From positions 83,619 through 147,618 of the forward strand of contig MEGH01000012.1 of NCBI GenBank assembly GCA_001725415.1: 64,000 nt of DNA. Reading direction: 5' to 3'. Shown here in pieces: positions 16,362 through 25,336 of this stretch. The notes below the pieces were generated by a model, which was given only the letters and a program-made list of their open reading frames with translations, was not told where the DNA came from and searched no databases. Source of the stretch: Pseudonocardia sp. SCN 73-27 (lineage in GTDB: Bacteria; Actinomycetota; Actinomycetes; Mycobacteriales; Pseudonocardiaceae). A program made the position numbers and the translations under genes. Within the stretch, counting starts at the first letter, position 1; every line of letters starts with the position of its first letter.

Positions 16362-19300
16362 CGGTAACGCACCTCCTGCGCGCGGCGGCGGATGACGGTG
16401 ACCTCGTCGCGCTGGTTGCCGGTGGGGCCCAGGTAGTTGAAGGCGTAGGACAGCTGGCCGTAGCCGCCGATCAGGTGCGTCGGTTTGACGAGGATGCGGG
16501 TGGCCGAGTTGTGGATGCCGCCGCGCCGGCCGGTCGTCTCCGAGACCGGGACGTTGACGACGCGTTCCTGCGCGTGGTGGACGTACACCGTGCCCTCGGG
16601 CATCCGGTGGGACACGATGGCGCGCAGCACGACGACGCCGTTGCGGTTGACGGCCTCCACCCAGTCGTTGTCGCGCACGCCTGCGGCGGCCGCGTCCTGC
16701 GGGCTCATCCAGACGACAGGCCCGCCGCGCGAGAGCGACAGCATGAACAGGTTGTCCTGGTACTCGGAGTGGATCGACCATTTCGAGTGCGGTGTCAGGT
16801 AGCGGACCGCCACCGACGTGCCCGGTTCGGAGGTGCCCACCGGGGGCTCGCCGAAGAGCCGGTGCATGTCCAGCGGTGCCCGGAAGATCGGCAGGGTCTC
16901 GCCGAGCTCGTGCATCCAGTCGTGGTCGAGCAGGAAGTGCATACGTCCGGTCAGGGTGTGCCAGGGCTTGCCGCGCTCGACGTTGACGGTGAACGGCGCG
17001 TAGCGACGTCCGCCCGTCTCGCTGCCGGACCACTCCGGGCTGGTGATCACCGGGACGGGACGGGCCTGGGTGTCGGCGAACCGGATCCGTCGCTCCTCGC
17101 TGCCCTCGGCGAGGTCGGCCAGGCGCACCCCGGTCCGGCGCTCCAGCTCGCGGAAGCCCTGGACGGCGAGGCGGCCGTTGGTGGTGGCGGACAGGGCGAG
17201 GATGGCCTCGGCCATCCTGGCGTCCGTGTCGATCGCGGGTCGCCCGTCGCCGGCCCCGCCGAGCATGACGCCGTTGGTGTGCGCGAGCTCGGCGATCTCC
17301 TCGTGCGGCCGGTAGGTGATGCCCTTCGTCGACAGCCCGAGCCGGTCGACGAGTGGGCCGATGCTCGCCATCTTGTCGGCGATCGCGGTGTAGTCGCGTT
17401 CGACGACGGTGAACCCGGGCATGGTCCGGCCGGGCACGGGTTCGCAGTCGCCGGTGCGCCAGTCGAGGACGCGTCCGCCCGGCTGCGCGGTCTCGCCGGG
17501 GGTGTCGTGCTGCAGCGGGACGGCGACGACGTCGCGGCGCACCCCGAGGTGTCCGGCGGCCAGCTCGTCGAACCGGCGGGCGACGGCGTGGAAGGCGTCG
17601 AAGTCGGTGCGCGTCTCGAACGGCGGGTCGATCGCCGGGTTGAAGGCGTGCACGAAGGGGTGCATGTCCGTCGTGTTGAGGTCGTGCTTCTCGTACCAGG
17701 TGGCGGCGGGGAACACGACGTCGGCGAGCAGGGTGGAGCTGGTCATCCGGAAGTCGAGCGCGAGCAGCAGGTCGAGCTTGCCCTCGGGCGGGTCGCCGTC
17801 GCGCCACGCGACGTCGCGGGGCCTGCGGTCGGGTGCGGTCTGCGCGGCGCGCAGGTTGTCGTGGGTGCCGAGCAGGTGGCGCAGGAAGTACTCGTCGCCC
17901 TTGGCCGAGGAGCCCAGCAGGTTGGCCCGCCACAGCGTCAGGCAGCGCGGCCAGTTCTCCGGGGCGTCGGGGTCGTCGATCGCGAAGCGGAGCCTGCCGT
18001 CGCGCAGCCGTTCGACCACCGCGGGCCCGACGTCGGCGTCGCCGATCTCGTCGGCCAGGTCGAGGGGGTTGCGGTCGAACTGCGGGTACGACGGCATCCA
18101 GCCCAGCCGCGCGGACAGCGCGATGGTGTCGATCGTGGACATCCCGGCGAGCAGGCCGCCGGCCAGCGGGGAGGCGAGCGCGTCGGCGCGGTAGCCGTCG
18201 TAGCGCCACTGGTCGGTGTGGGTGTACCAGAACGCGGTGCCGATCATGGTGCGCGGCGGCCGCTGCCAGTCGGTCGCCGACGCCATCGCGGCCCAGCCGG
18301 TGAGCGGGCGGCACTTCTCCTGCCCGACGTAGTGCGCCCAGCCGCCGCCGTTGCGCCCCATGGCTCCCGTCAGCATGAGCAGGGCGAGGACCGCGCGGTA
18401 GGTGGCGTCGCCGTGGAACCACTGGCAGATGCCCGCGCCCATGATGATCATGCTGCGCCCGCCGGACTCCTCGGAGTTCGTGGCCAGCTCGCGGGCGACG
18501 CGGACCGCCTGCGCGGCCGGGACCGACGTGAGCGCCTCCTGCCAGGCGGGGGTGTACGGCTCGTCGGCGTCGTCGTAGCCGGAGGGCCAGCGGCCGGGCA
18601 GTCCGGGCCGGTGCACGCCGTACTGGGCGAGCATCAGGTCGTGGACGGTGGTGACGAGCTTCCCGCCCACCCGGCGCACCGGGACTCCGCGGCGCAGGAC
18701 GCCCGCGTCCGCGGAGTCGAACCGGGGCAGCAGCACCTCCGCCGCCTCGCGGCCCAGCGCGCTCAGCCGCGGGACGACCTCGCCGAGGTCGAGGTTCCAC
18801 CGGCCGACGCCCGAGTCGGTGTGCCGGAAGCCCAGCGACCCGTTGGGCACCACCGGTTCGCCGGTGCGTTCGTCGAGGACGACGGTCTTCCACGCCGCGC
18901 CCTCGCCGGTGTCGCCGAGGTCGGCCGCGGTGAGGAACCTCCCCGGCACGTAGGCGCCGTCGCGCTGCTCCAGCGTCACCAGGAACGGCAGGTCGGTGGT
19001 GCGGCGCACGAAGTCGGTGAAGAACCGGACCTTCCGGTCGACGAAGAACTCCCGAAGGATCACGTGACCCATCGCCATCGCGAGCGCGCCGTCGGTCCCC
19101 GGCTGGGCGGGCAGCCACTGGTCGGCGAACTTGGTCGCGTCGGAGTAGTCGGGCGAGACCACGACGACCTTCTGCCCCTTGTAGCGGGCCTCGGCCATCC
19201 AGTGGGCGTCCGGGGTGCGGGTGACGGGCACGTTCGAGCCCCACACCAGCAGGTAGGTGGCGTTCCACCAGTCGCCGGACTCCGGCACGTCGGTCTGGTC

Positions 19301-20038
19301 GCCGAACACCTGAGGGCTCGCGACGGGCAGGTCGGCGTACCAGTCGTAGAACGAGGTCATGACTCCGCCGAGCAGCTGCACGAACCGGGAGCCGGCGGCG
19401 TGGCTGACCATCGACATGGCCGGGATCGGCGAGAACCCGACGACGCGGTCCGGGCCATGGGTCCTGACGGTGTGGACGTGCGCCGCCGCCACGATCTCGA
19501 CGGCCTCGGCCCAGCTCACCCGCACGTGCCCGCCCTTGCCGCGGGCCCGCTGGTAGCGGCGCCGGCGGTCCGGGTCGCCGGTGACCTCGGCCCACGCGAG
19601 CACGGGATCGCCCAGGCGGGCCTTCGCCTCCCGGTACATCTCGACGAGCACGCCGCGCGCGTACGGGTAGCGGATCCGGGTGGGGGAGTAGGTGTACCAG
19701 GAGAACGCCGCCCCCCGCGGGCAGCCGCGTGGCTCGTACTCCGGCGAGTCCGGCCCCACCGACGGGTAGTCGGTCTCCTGGGTCTCCCAGGTGATGATCC
19801 CGTCCTTGACGTAGACCTTCCAGGAGCAGGACCCGGTGCAGTTGACGCCGTGCGTCGACCGGACGATCTTGTCGTGACTCCACCGGTCCCGGTAGAAGAC
19901 ATCACCCTCGCGGCCGCCGTCGAGGTACTGCGCCCGCAGGTCCGGCGACGTCGGGCGGCGGGTGAAGAACCTGCCGGTCCGCAGCAGCAGGTCCGACGCC
20001 GGACCGTCGGTCCCCGTCCCGTCGGCACGGGTCGTCAT
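16358..20038 (-). CDS. narG: Respiratory nitrate reductase alpha subunit
   Basis: 1226 residues, the family length. The N-terminal FS0 cluster motif HGVNCTGSCSWKVYVKDG has His then Cys-x3-Cys; the Mo-coordinating Asp region is SFYDWYADLP. The C-terminal molybdopterin-dinucleotide-binding domain ends with YLGPTGNQRDEVTVIRRR. No twin-arginine signal is seen, so the catalytic side faces the cytoplasm, as in other NarG. Reduces nitrate to nitrite with quinol electrons. It is second in the operon, overlapping the TDT carrier by 4 bases. Confidence 0.97.
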   Translation of the reverse strand: MTTRADGTGTDGPASDLLLRTGRFFTRRPTSPDLRAQYLDGGREGDVFYRDRWSHDKIVRSTHGVNCTGSCSWKVYVKDGIITWETQETDYPSVGPDSPEYEPRGCPRGAAFSWYTYSPTRIRYPYARGVLVEMYREAKARLGDPVLAWAEVTGDPDRRRRYQRARGKGGHVRVSWAEAVEIVAAAHVHTVRTHGPDRVVGFSPIPAMSMVSHAAGSRFVQLLGGVMTSFYDWYADLPVASPQVFGDQTDVPESGDWWNATYLLVWGSNVPVTRTPDAHWMAEARYKGQKVVVVSPDYSDATKFADQWLPAQPGTDGALAMAMGHVILREFFVDRKVRFFTDFVRRTTDLPFLVTLEQRDGAYVPGRFLTAADLGDTGEGAAWKTVVLDERTGEPVVPNGSLGFRHTDSGVGRWNLDLGEVVPRLSALGREAAEVLLPRFDSADAGVLRRGVPVRRVGGKLVTTVHDLMLAQYGVHRPGLPGRWPSGYDDADEPYTPAWQEALTSVPAAQAVRVARELATNSEESGGRSMIIMGAGICQWFHGDATYRAVLALLMLTGAMGRNGGGWAHYVGQEKCRPLTGWAAMASATDWQRPPRTMIGTAFWYTHTDQWRYDGYRADALASPLAGGLLAGMSTIDTIALSARLGWMPSYPQFDRNPLDLADEIGDADVGPAVVERLRDGRLRFAIDDPDAPENWPRCLTLWRANLLGSSAKGDEYFLRHLLGTHDNLRAAQTAPDRRPRDVAWRDGDPPEGKLDLLLALDFRMTSSTLLADVVFPAATWYEKHDLNTTDMHPFVHAFNPAIDPPFETRTDFDAFHAVARRFDELAAGHLGVRRDVVAVPLQHDTPGETAQPGGRVLDWRTGDCEPVPGRTMPGFTVVERDYTAIADKMASIGPLVDRLGLSTKGITYRPHEEIAELAHTNGVMLGGAGDGRPAIDTDARMAEAILALSATTNGRLAVQGFRELERRTGVRLADLAEGSEERRIRFADTQARPVPVITSPEWSGSETGGRRYAPFTVNVERGKPWHTLTGRMHFLLDHDWMHELGETLPIFRAPLDMHRLFGEPPVGTSEPGTSVAVRYLTPHSKWSIHSEYQDNLFMLSLSRGGPVVWMSPQDAAAAGVRDNDWVEAVNRNGVVVLRAIVSHRMPEGTVYVHHAQERVVNVPVSETTGRRGGIHNSATRILVKPTHLIGGYGQLSYAFNYLGPTGNQRDEVTVIRRRAQEVRYR

Positions 20039-21102
20039 CGCACCGCCTCCTCACCTCGTCGGACCAGAGCGTGGGTGAGCGAGTGGACGAGGCCGGCGAA
20101 GGTGGCGAGCCACGCCAGCAGTGCCCACCCCAGCGCGACCGGCGGCACCCAGCCCAGGAACCCGAGGTCGAGCGCGGTCCGCATCCGTGCGGTGGCCAGG
20201 CTGTACATCCCGACCGGGAACACCAGCGACCAGTACGACGGGTGGTAGCGCAGGGGCATCCGGTGCACGACGTGGCGCCACACCCCGATCGCGACCATGA
20301 GCGGCAACCAGAACGTCGCCGTCGCCCAGGCCACCAGCGTGAGCAGCTCGACGGCGGGTGCGACACGCTGCAGCAGCGGGTCGGCCGGCGCCCCGAGCAG
20401 CAGGTTCGACCCTGCCAGCGTGGTGATCGCGACCGCCCCCGCCGCGATCCAGATCGGCGGGTCCTCCTCGTCGGGGCTCAACCGGTGGAACGTCCAGCGG
20501 GTGAACACCATCGTCATCACGACGACGTAGAGCACCATGCCGAGCCCGAAGAACGTCGCCGCGACGAACGCGACGAGGGGGCTCTGCAGCCGCGGCGCCA
20601 GCAGGGCGCCCAGCACCGCGACCGACTGCGTCGACACGGTCAGCAGGAACCACGTGCCGTTGATGCCGACGCCGATCTCCGGCTTGTCCACGCGCAGCAC
20701 CACGGCGATCAGCGGCGGGTAGAGCAGCACCACCCACAGCGTGACACCCACCAGCCACAGAACCGCGGCGGCCGTCCACCAGCCGAACACCAGCCCGCTC
20801 GCGGTCCCCATCACCTCGGTCGCCGCGACCGCCGTCGTGAAGGCGAAGCCCTTGGCGTGGCTGAGCAGGTCCGCCCGGAAGCGGTCCGGGTAGCGCAGCA
20901 AGCGCGCCACGGTCAGCACCGCGATCACGACGTAGCCGGCCCCGGCGACGACGTAGAGCACCTCGCCCGCGCCCGCCACACCGAGCGCGCGGCACCCGAG
21001 CGCGACGACGCCCGTCGCCATCACGAACGCGAAGTAGCCCGGGAAGAACCGGGCGAGGGGCCTGTCGGGGATCGGGGTGGTCCGCTGCGGCAGCTCGCTC
21101 AT
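20035..21102 (-). CDS. TDT/SLAC1-family anion transporter heading the nar operon
   Basis: 355 residues with ten TM helices. Begins LARFFPGYFAFVMATGVVAL, the TDT (TehA / Mae1 / SLAC1) first-helix signature, and keeps GINGTWFLLTVSTQSVAVLG and the LSPDEEDPPIWI loop. Members move C4-dicarboxylates, sulfite, chloride or nitrate. ATGA coupling to narG and the absence of any narK in the operon suggest it carries nitrate or nitrite here (inference). A tellurite-resistance label would be only historical. Confidence 0.85.
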   Translation of the reverse strand: MSELPQRTTPIPDRPLARFFPGYFAFVMATGVVALGCRALGVAGAGEVLYVVAGAGYVVIAVLTVARLLRYPDRFRADLLSHAKGFAFTTAVAATEVMGTASGLVFGWWTAAAVLWLVGVTLWVVLLYPPLIAVVLRVDKPEIGVGINGTWFLLTVSTQSVAVLGALLAPRLQSPLVAFVAATFFGLGMVLYVVVMTMVFTRWTFHRLSPDEEDPPIWIAAGAVAITTLAGSNLLLGAPADPLLQRVAPAVELLTLVAWATATFWLPLMVAIGVWRHVVHRMPLRYHPSYWSLVFPVGMYSLATARMRTALDLGFLGWVPPVALGWALLAWLATFAGLVHSLTHALVRRGEEAVR

Positions 21103-21239
21103 GGCGCGCACGTCGGGGTGAGCCGGTCGAGTCGCATGCGTCACCCCGCCTGACGTGAGTGCGGTCCGTGCTCCCGGGCGCTCGCCGTCCGTCGTCGGAC
21201 GGTGCCGAAAGGCTTCCACTGTCCGGATCGGTTGTCCAC

Positions 21240-21745
21240 GATCCCCGCCGCCACGATGAACCGCTGGGGCGCGCCGCCGGAGAACCAGGTCTTCGCCGAC
21301 ACCGACGGCACGATCGCGTGGAAGACCGGCGGGCCGACCCCGATCCGGGCGAACCGGGACGGGACGCTGCCGGTGCCCGGCGACGGCCGCTACGAGTGGG
21401 CGCTGGCCGCCGACTCGGCCGCCGCCACGGTCTTCGAGGTCTGGTACCGCCGCCACCTGCGCCCCGCGCTGCTCGGCCCCGACCGCGCGATGCGGAGCTG
21501 GGCCGCACGTCGCACTGGCCCGCCGCCCGTTCTCCGCACTGCCGACGAACGTGCCCGCCGACCACCTCGCTGCCGGCCCGGAGCCGCGCGGGGGCAGCGG
21601 CGACACCGTCGGCAACTCCACGTACGGGCGCAACTTCGTGCAGAGCGCGGGCTCGACGTTCCGCCTCGTCGTCGACGTGGGGGAGTGGGACTCGTCGCCG
21701 GCCCCGACCGGCCGACCCGTCCCGCCCGGTCCGGGTGGTCAGTCG
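21240..21745 (+). pseudogene. Penicillin-acylase-family remnant
   Basis: Frame 1 gives NQVFADTDGTIAWKTGG...PIRANRDGTLPVPGDG and FEVWYRRHLRPALL; after about 21510 a different frame gives ARRPFSALPTNVPADHLAAG, GGSGDTVGNSTYGRNF and FRLVVDVGEWDSS. Both are blocks of the beta-subunit C-terminal half of Ntn-type penicillin/AHL acylases. The N-terminal nucleophile half is absent, spacing between blocks is shortened, and the frames change. About 170 codons remain of some 750. The 3' end overlaps the SDR stop. Confidence 0.75.
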
Positions 21746-22527
21746 TCGTGGGGGCGGACGCCGCCGTAGGTCTGCCAGTTGGGGGAGATCAGCCAGCCCG
21801 CGTCGACGGGGATCGTGACGCCGGTGATCGCCGACGACTCGGGCCCGGCGAGGAACGCGACGGCGTTGGCGATCTCCTCGGGCTCGATCATGCGGCCCAT
21901 CGCCGTGGAGTTCGTGATCGACGACGCGTCGCGCTCGCCGGCCTCGATGAGGCGCCGGACCAGCGGGGTCAGCGTGTAGCCGGGGGCGACGCCGTTGACC
22001 CGGACCCCGGCGCGGCCCCATTCGCCGGCGAGGTTCTCGGTCATGCGGATGACCGCGGCCTTGCCGATGCCGTAGGAGTGCAGGGGCGTCGAGCGCAGGC
22101 CGGTGATCGACGAGATCGTGACGACGGTGCCCCGGCGGCGCTGCACCATCGCCTTGCCGAACCCGACGGCGGACGACCAGGTGCCGCGGACGTCGACGCG
22201 CATGACCTCGTCCCACGTCTCGGTGGCGAGCTCCTCGGCGGGGACCGGCAGGTGGGTGATGCCGGCGGCGGTGACGACGATCGTGACCGGCCCGACCTCG
22301 GCCTCGACGCGGTCGGCGCAGGCGCGGACGGCGTCGTCGTCGGTGACGTCGAGGGTGAACGTCTCGTGGTCGGCGCCCTTGAGGGTGCCGACGGCGTCCT
22401 GCAGGGCCGACTCGTTGATGTCGGTGAGCACGACGCGGGCGCCGCGTTCGGCGAGCAGCTGGGCGCACGCGAGCCCGATGCCGCTGGCTCCTCCGGTCAC
22501 GACCGCGATCTCGCCGTCGAGTGTCAC
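21739..22527 (-). CDS. Short-chain dehydrogenase/reductase (SDR)
   Basis: 262 residues. Rossmann motif TGGASGIGLACAQLL (residues ~11-25); an acidic DINES after beta-2 favours NAD(H). Catalytic Ser-Tyr-Lys: ISSITGLRSTPLHSYGIGKAA; PGYTLTPLV follows as usual. The GTG start has AGGAGG upstream. Divergent from a second SDR; a perfect 14-bp palindrome lies 44 bp upstream. Substrate not readable. Confidence 0.92.
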   Translation of the reverse strand: MTLDGEIAVVTGGASGIGLACAQLLAERGARVVLTDINESALQDAVGTLKGADHETFTLDVTDDDAVRACADRVEAEVGPVTIVVTAAGITHLPVPAEELATETWDEVMRVDVRGTWSSAVGFGKAMVQRRRGTVVTISSITGLRSTPLHSYGIGKAAVIRMTENLAGEWGRAGVRVNGVAPGYTLTPLVRRLIEAGERDASSITNSTAMGRMIEPEEIANAVAFLAGPESSAITGVTIPVDAGWLISPNWQTYGGVRPHDD

Positions 22528-22570
22528 GTCGTCCTCCTGGGTCGTCTCGGGTGTCCCGGCCGAATTCTCG

Positions 22571-22584
22571 ACCGACCGGTCGGT
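22571..22584. promoter_or_regulatory. Perfect palindrome ACCGACCGGTCGGT
   Basis: 14-bp perfect dyad in the 288-bp gap between divergent SDR genes, 44 bp from the minus-strand start. The form is typical of TetR-family operators in actinobacteria; no TetR gene is adjacent, so the regulator would act in trans. Confidence 0.65.
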
Positions 22585-22815
22585 AGAACGATGCTCGCAG
22601 GGACGCGGGGCGGGGTCAATCGGTGCGCACGTAGCTGAACGTCTGGTCGGTTACGCAGCGGAGTCGCCGCCGTGGTCCGCAGGTTGTCGGCACGAACGTT
22701 GACACCTTCGGCGATCACGGTCACCCTGGCGGTGGCGATAAACGACCTCACGTTTGGCAACGACATCGGGGTCCGTCGCCGCCGGTCGGCACATCGTCGT
22801 GGGACAGGAGTGGAC

Positions 22816-23577
22816 GTGAACAGGTTCGAGGGCAAGGTCGCGGTCGTCACCGGCGGGGTCCAGGGAATCGGGCGTGGCGTCGCGATGCGGCTCGCCTCGG
22901 AGGGCGCCGCCGTCGTCATCGGCGACCTCCAGGACAACGACTCCACCGCCGAGCAGATCGTCGCCGAGGGCGGCCGCGCCACCCACGTCGTCATGGACGT
23001 CCGCAAGCCCGGCGACTGGAAGCGGCTCGTCGACGAGGCCGTCGGCGGCTTCGGCGCGGTCGACGTGCTCGGCAACATCGCGGGCGTCGTCAACTCCGTC
23101 GGCCCCGACAACGTCGTCGACCTCGACGAGACCGGCTGGAACCTCGTGATCGACACCGACCTCAAGGGCGTCTGGCTCGGCATGCAGGCCGTGATCCCGC
23201 GGATGCTCGACAACGGTGGCGGTGCCATCGTCAACATCGGGTCGATGGCCGCGCTCAAGGGCCTGGAGAACCTGGCCGCCTACTCCGCCGCGAAGGGCGG
23301 CGTCGTCAGCCTGACCCAGCAGGTCGCGATGGAGTACAGCCCGCGCGGCATCCGCGTCAACTGCATCTGCCCCGGCACGATCGACACCCCGATCCTCGCG
23401 GGCATCACCGACAGCATGCGGGAGAACTTCGTCTCCGCCCACCTGATCCCACGCCTGGGCACCGCGCAGGACATCGCCGCGGCCGCCGCCTTCCTGCTGT
23501 CGGACGACGCGAGCTTCTGCACCGGTGAGATCCTCCCTGTCGACGGCGGCTGGAACACCAAGGGCAGCGCCGGCTGA
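22816..23577 (+). CDS. Short-chain dehydrogenase/reductase (SDR)
   Basis: 253 residues from the GTG at 22816 (GGAG 5 nt upstream; a second in-frame GTG at 22810 is too close to that site). TGGVQGIGRGVAMRL is the dinucleotide loop, GDLQDN follows beta-2, NIAGV replaces the NNAG motif, and the catalytic triad is GSMAALKGLENLAAYSAAK. C-terminal CTGEILPVDGG is classic. Shares the divergent promoter region with the other SDR and may work on the same pathway. Confidence 0.92.
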   Translation: MNRFEGKVAVVTGGVQGIGRGVAMRLASEGAAVVIGDLQDNDSTAEQIVAEGGRATHVVMDVRKPGDWKRLVDEAVGGFGAVDVLGNIAGVVNSVGPDNVVDLDETGWNLVIDTDLKGVWLGMQAVIPRMLDNGGGAIVNIGSMAALKGLENLAAYSAAKGGVVSLTQQVAMEYSPRGIRVNCICPGTIDTPILAGITDSMRENFVSAHLIPRLGTAQDIAAAAAFLLSDDASFCTGEILPVDGGWNTKGSAG

Positions 23578-23613
23578 ACACGGGGCCGGACCACGCGGGC
23601 CGGCTGGACGGGG

Positions 23614-23639
23614 GCCGGGTGCCGACGGGCCCGCCCGGC
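23614..23639. terminator. Weak hairpin between convergent SDR and GAF-ANTAR genes
   Basis: 6-bp stem GCCGGG / CCCGGC with a 14-nt GC-rich loop, filling most of the gap between the two stops. Confidence 0.3.
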
Positions 23640-24335
23640 TCAGGTCGGGACCTCGCCCGTCCCGACCACGTCGGCGGCGACGTCGCGGAGCTTGCGGTTG
23701 GCGTGCTGGCTCGCCTCGCGCAGCGCGGTGAACGCGGCGTCCTGCGTCCATCCGTGCCGGGCCATCAGTACCCCGATGGCCGTGCCGATCGTGCGGCTGG
23801 ACGCCAGCGCCTCGGTCAGCTGGTCGGCGCGGGCCCGGGTCGCGACGGCGGCCAGTGCGAGGCAGGCCGCCGCGGCGGCGGCGGCCACGGCGTCGCGGTC
23901 CGGGACGGGTACGCCCAGGTAGACGTTCAGGCTCGCCGGGGTCCCGTCGCGCAGCGGCTGGCTCAGCACCCCGCCGACCGCGGGTTCCCCGGCGATCCGG
24001 CTACGGAACCGGGGCCACCGCGCGTCGGCCGCGCCGTCGGCGAGATCGAGGACGACGAGCTCGTCGCCGGTCATGGCGTGCAGGCAGGGTCCCTCACCGG
24101 TGTCGTACTGCATGCGGTCGGCGCGGTCGGCCAGGGCGTCGGTGCTGACGGCGGTGACGGGGCTACGGCCGGAGCAGCGCGTGAGGCTCACCGACACCAC
24201 CCCGGGCACGTGGTCGCGCAGGAGGCCGACGACGGCGGCCTCCGAACGCACACGGTCGAACGGGCCGGGCGCGGTGAGCAGCGTGGTGAGGTCGTGGAGT
24301 CGCGCGGCGAGGCCGGCCGCCGGGAGTGTGGTCAT
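23640..24335 (-). CDS. GAF-ANTAR antitermination regulator
   Basis: 231 residues. The N-terminal GAF domain (about 15-160) includes QYDTGEGPCLHAM, the typical pocket of actinobacterial GAF-ANTAR proteins. The C-terminal ANTAR (about 172-226) reads SSRTIGTAIGVLMARHG...AFTALREASQHANRKLRDVA. ANTAR domains bind paired RNA hexaloop hairpins and prevent termination. A second GAF-ANTAR gene lies divergently 262 bp away. Signal unknown. Confidence 0.9.
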   Translation of the reverse strand: MTTLPAAGLAARLHDLTTLLTAPGPFDRVRSEAAVVGLLRDHVPGVVSVSLTRCSGRSPVTAVSTDALADRADRMQYDTGEGPCLHAMTGDELVVLDLADGAADARWPRFRSRIAGEPAVGGVLSQPLRDGTPASLNVYLGVPVPDRDAVAAAAAAACLALAAVATRARADQLTEALASSRTIGTAIGVLMARHGWTQDAAFTALREASQHANRKLRDVAADVVGTGEVPT

Positions 24336-24597
24336 TTCTGGTCGCCGTTCGGGTATGCGGGGGCCGGACGACCGGAGGAGACGGTCGGTACCGGTTGCCG
24401 CGGACACAGGGCGACGAGGGCGAGGGCCGCTGGGGCCCGTCGGGGAGAAGTTTAGGCGACCCCGTCGGGGGGTGCGCACCGGCCACGGGGGAGGGTGGCC
24501 CGGCGCCGTCCGTGCATGTCGGGCGGCCGGTCCGGGCATACAGGGCCCGTAGGGGCCGCCCGCCCACCGCAGCGACACCTCCAGGAGATCTGCACCG

Positions 24598-25299
24598 ATG
24601 GCGAACATCGACGTCGACCAGCTCACGGCGAGCCTGCGAGGGCTCGAACCGGCAGACGACGCCGACCTCGCCGGCGCCCTCGACGCCGTCGTCGAGGCCT
24701 GCGTGGACCTGTTCGGGGTGACGGGCGCGGGACTGATGGTGGCCGACGAGCAGGACTCGCTGCGCTACGCGGCGGCGACCGACGGCCCGGGCCGCGTCCT
24801 CGAGGAGGTGCAGACGGAGACGGGGCAGGGGCCCTGCGTCGACACGTTCGTCCACGGGCGGCCCGTCGAGACGACCGACCTCGCGACGGAGCAGCGTTGG
24901 CCCGCGAGCAGGCAGGTCCTCGTCGAGCACGACGTGTACTCGGTGCTGGGGGTTCCGGTCCGGCTGGGCGGGGTCACCGTCGGCTCGCTCGACGTCTACC
25001 GCGACCGGCCGCACGAGTGGGACGACTCGGAACGCTCGGCGCTCGTCGGCTACTCCGGGGCGCTGGAGACGACCCTGCGGTCGCTGCTGGCAGCCCGCCG
25101 GTCCGACGAGCTCGCCCGGCAGCTGCAGTACGCGCTCGACTATCGCGTCGTGATCGAGCGGGCCGTCGGCTACCTGATGGCGGCCCGGCGCACCGACGCG
25201 GTCACGGCCTTCGACCTGTTGCGCCGCACCGCCCGCAACCGCAGGCGCAAGGTCGCCGACGTGGCCCGGGACCTGCTCGACAGCGGGTCACTGCCCTGA
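24598..25299 (+). CDS. GAF-ANTAR antitermination regulator
   Basis: 233 residues with AGGAG upstream. GAF domain about 20-165 (VTGAGLMVADEQDSLRYAAA; TETGQGPCVDTFVHGRPV), ANTAR about 175-230 (DYRVVIERAVGYLMAARRT...AFDLLRRTARNRRRKVADVA). The ANTAR helix keeps the Arg/Lys-rich face that contacts RNA. Divergent from its paralogue at 23640, and they share the same GAF pocket motif, so the two probably arose by duplication. Confidence 0.9.
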   Translation: MANIDVDQLTASLRGLEPADDADLAGALDAVVEACVDLFGVTGAGLMVADEQDSLRYAAATDGPGRVLEEVQTETGQGPCVDTFVHGRPVETTDLATEQRWPASRQVLVEHDVYSVLGVPVRLGGVTVGSLDVYRDRPHEWDDSERSALVGYSGALETTLRSLLAARRSDELARQLQYALDYRVVIERAVGYLMAARRTDAVTAFDLLRRTARNRRRKVADVARDLLDSGSLP

Positions 25300-25303
25300 G
25301 CGG

Positions 25304-25328
25304 GGGTAACGCCGCGGCGCCCGGGTAG
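25304..25328 (+). promoter_or_regulatory. SigB/F-class promoter, LLM oxidoreductase gene
   Basis: GGGT-N15-GGGTAG, with the -10 ending 8 nt before the ATG at 25337; predicts a leaderless mRNA. The site lies in the 37-bp gap after the GAF-ANTAR gene. Confidence 0.45.
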
Positions 25329-25336
25329 CCGCGGCC

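Noticed and set aside
14712-19883. A 1700-codon open frame on the minus strand across narG-narH
   Set aside because: The first two thirds are the wrong frame of narG; stops are rare at this GC content. Only the narH part is real.
16475-20248. A 1257-codon open frame antisense to narG
   Set aside because: A codon-position shadow of a GC-rich gene with Arg/Ala/Gly-biased composition and no domain.
20035-21102. Calling the TDT gene a tellurite-resistance gene
   Set aside because: The family name is historical; operon position points to anion transport linked to nitrate.
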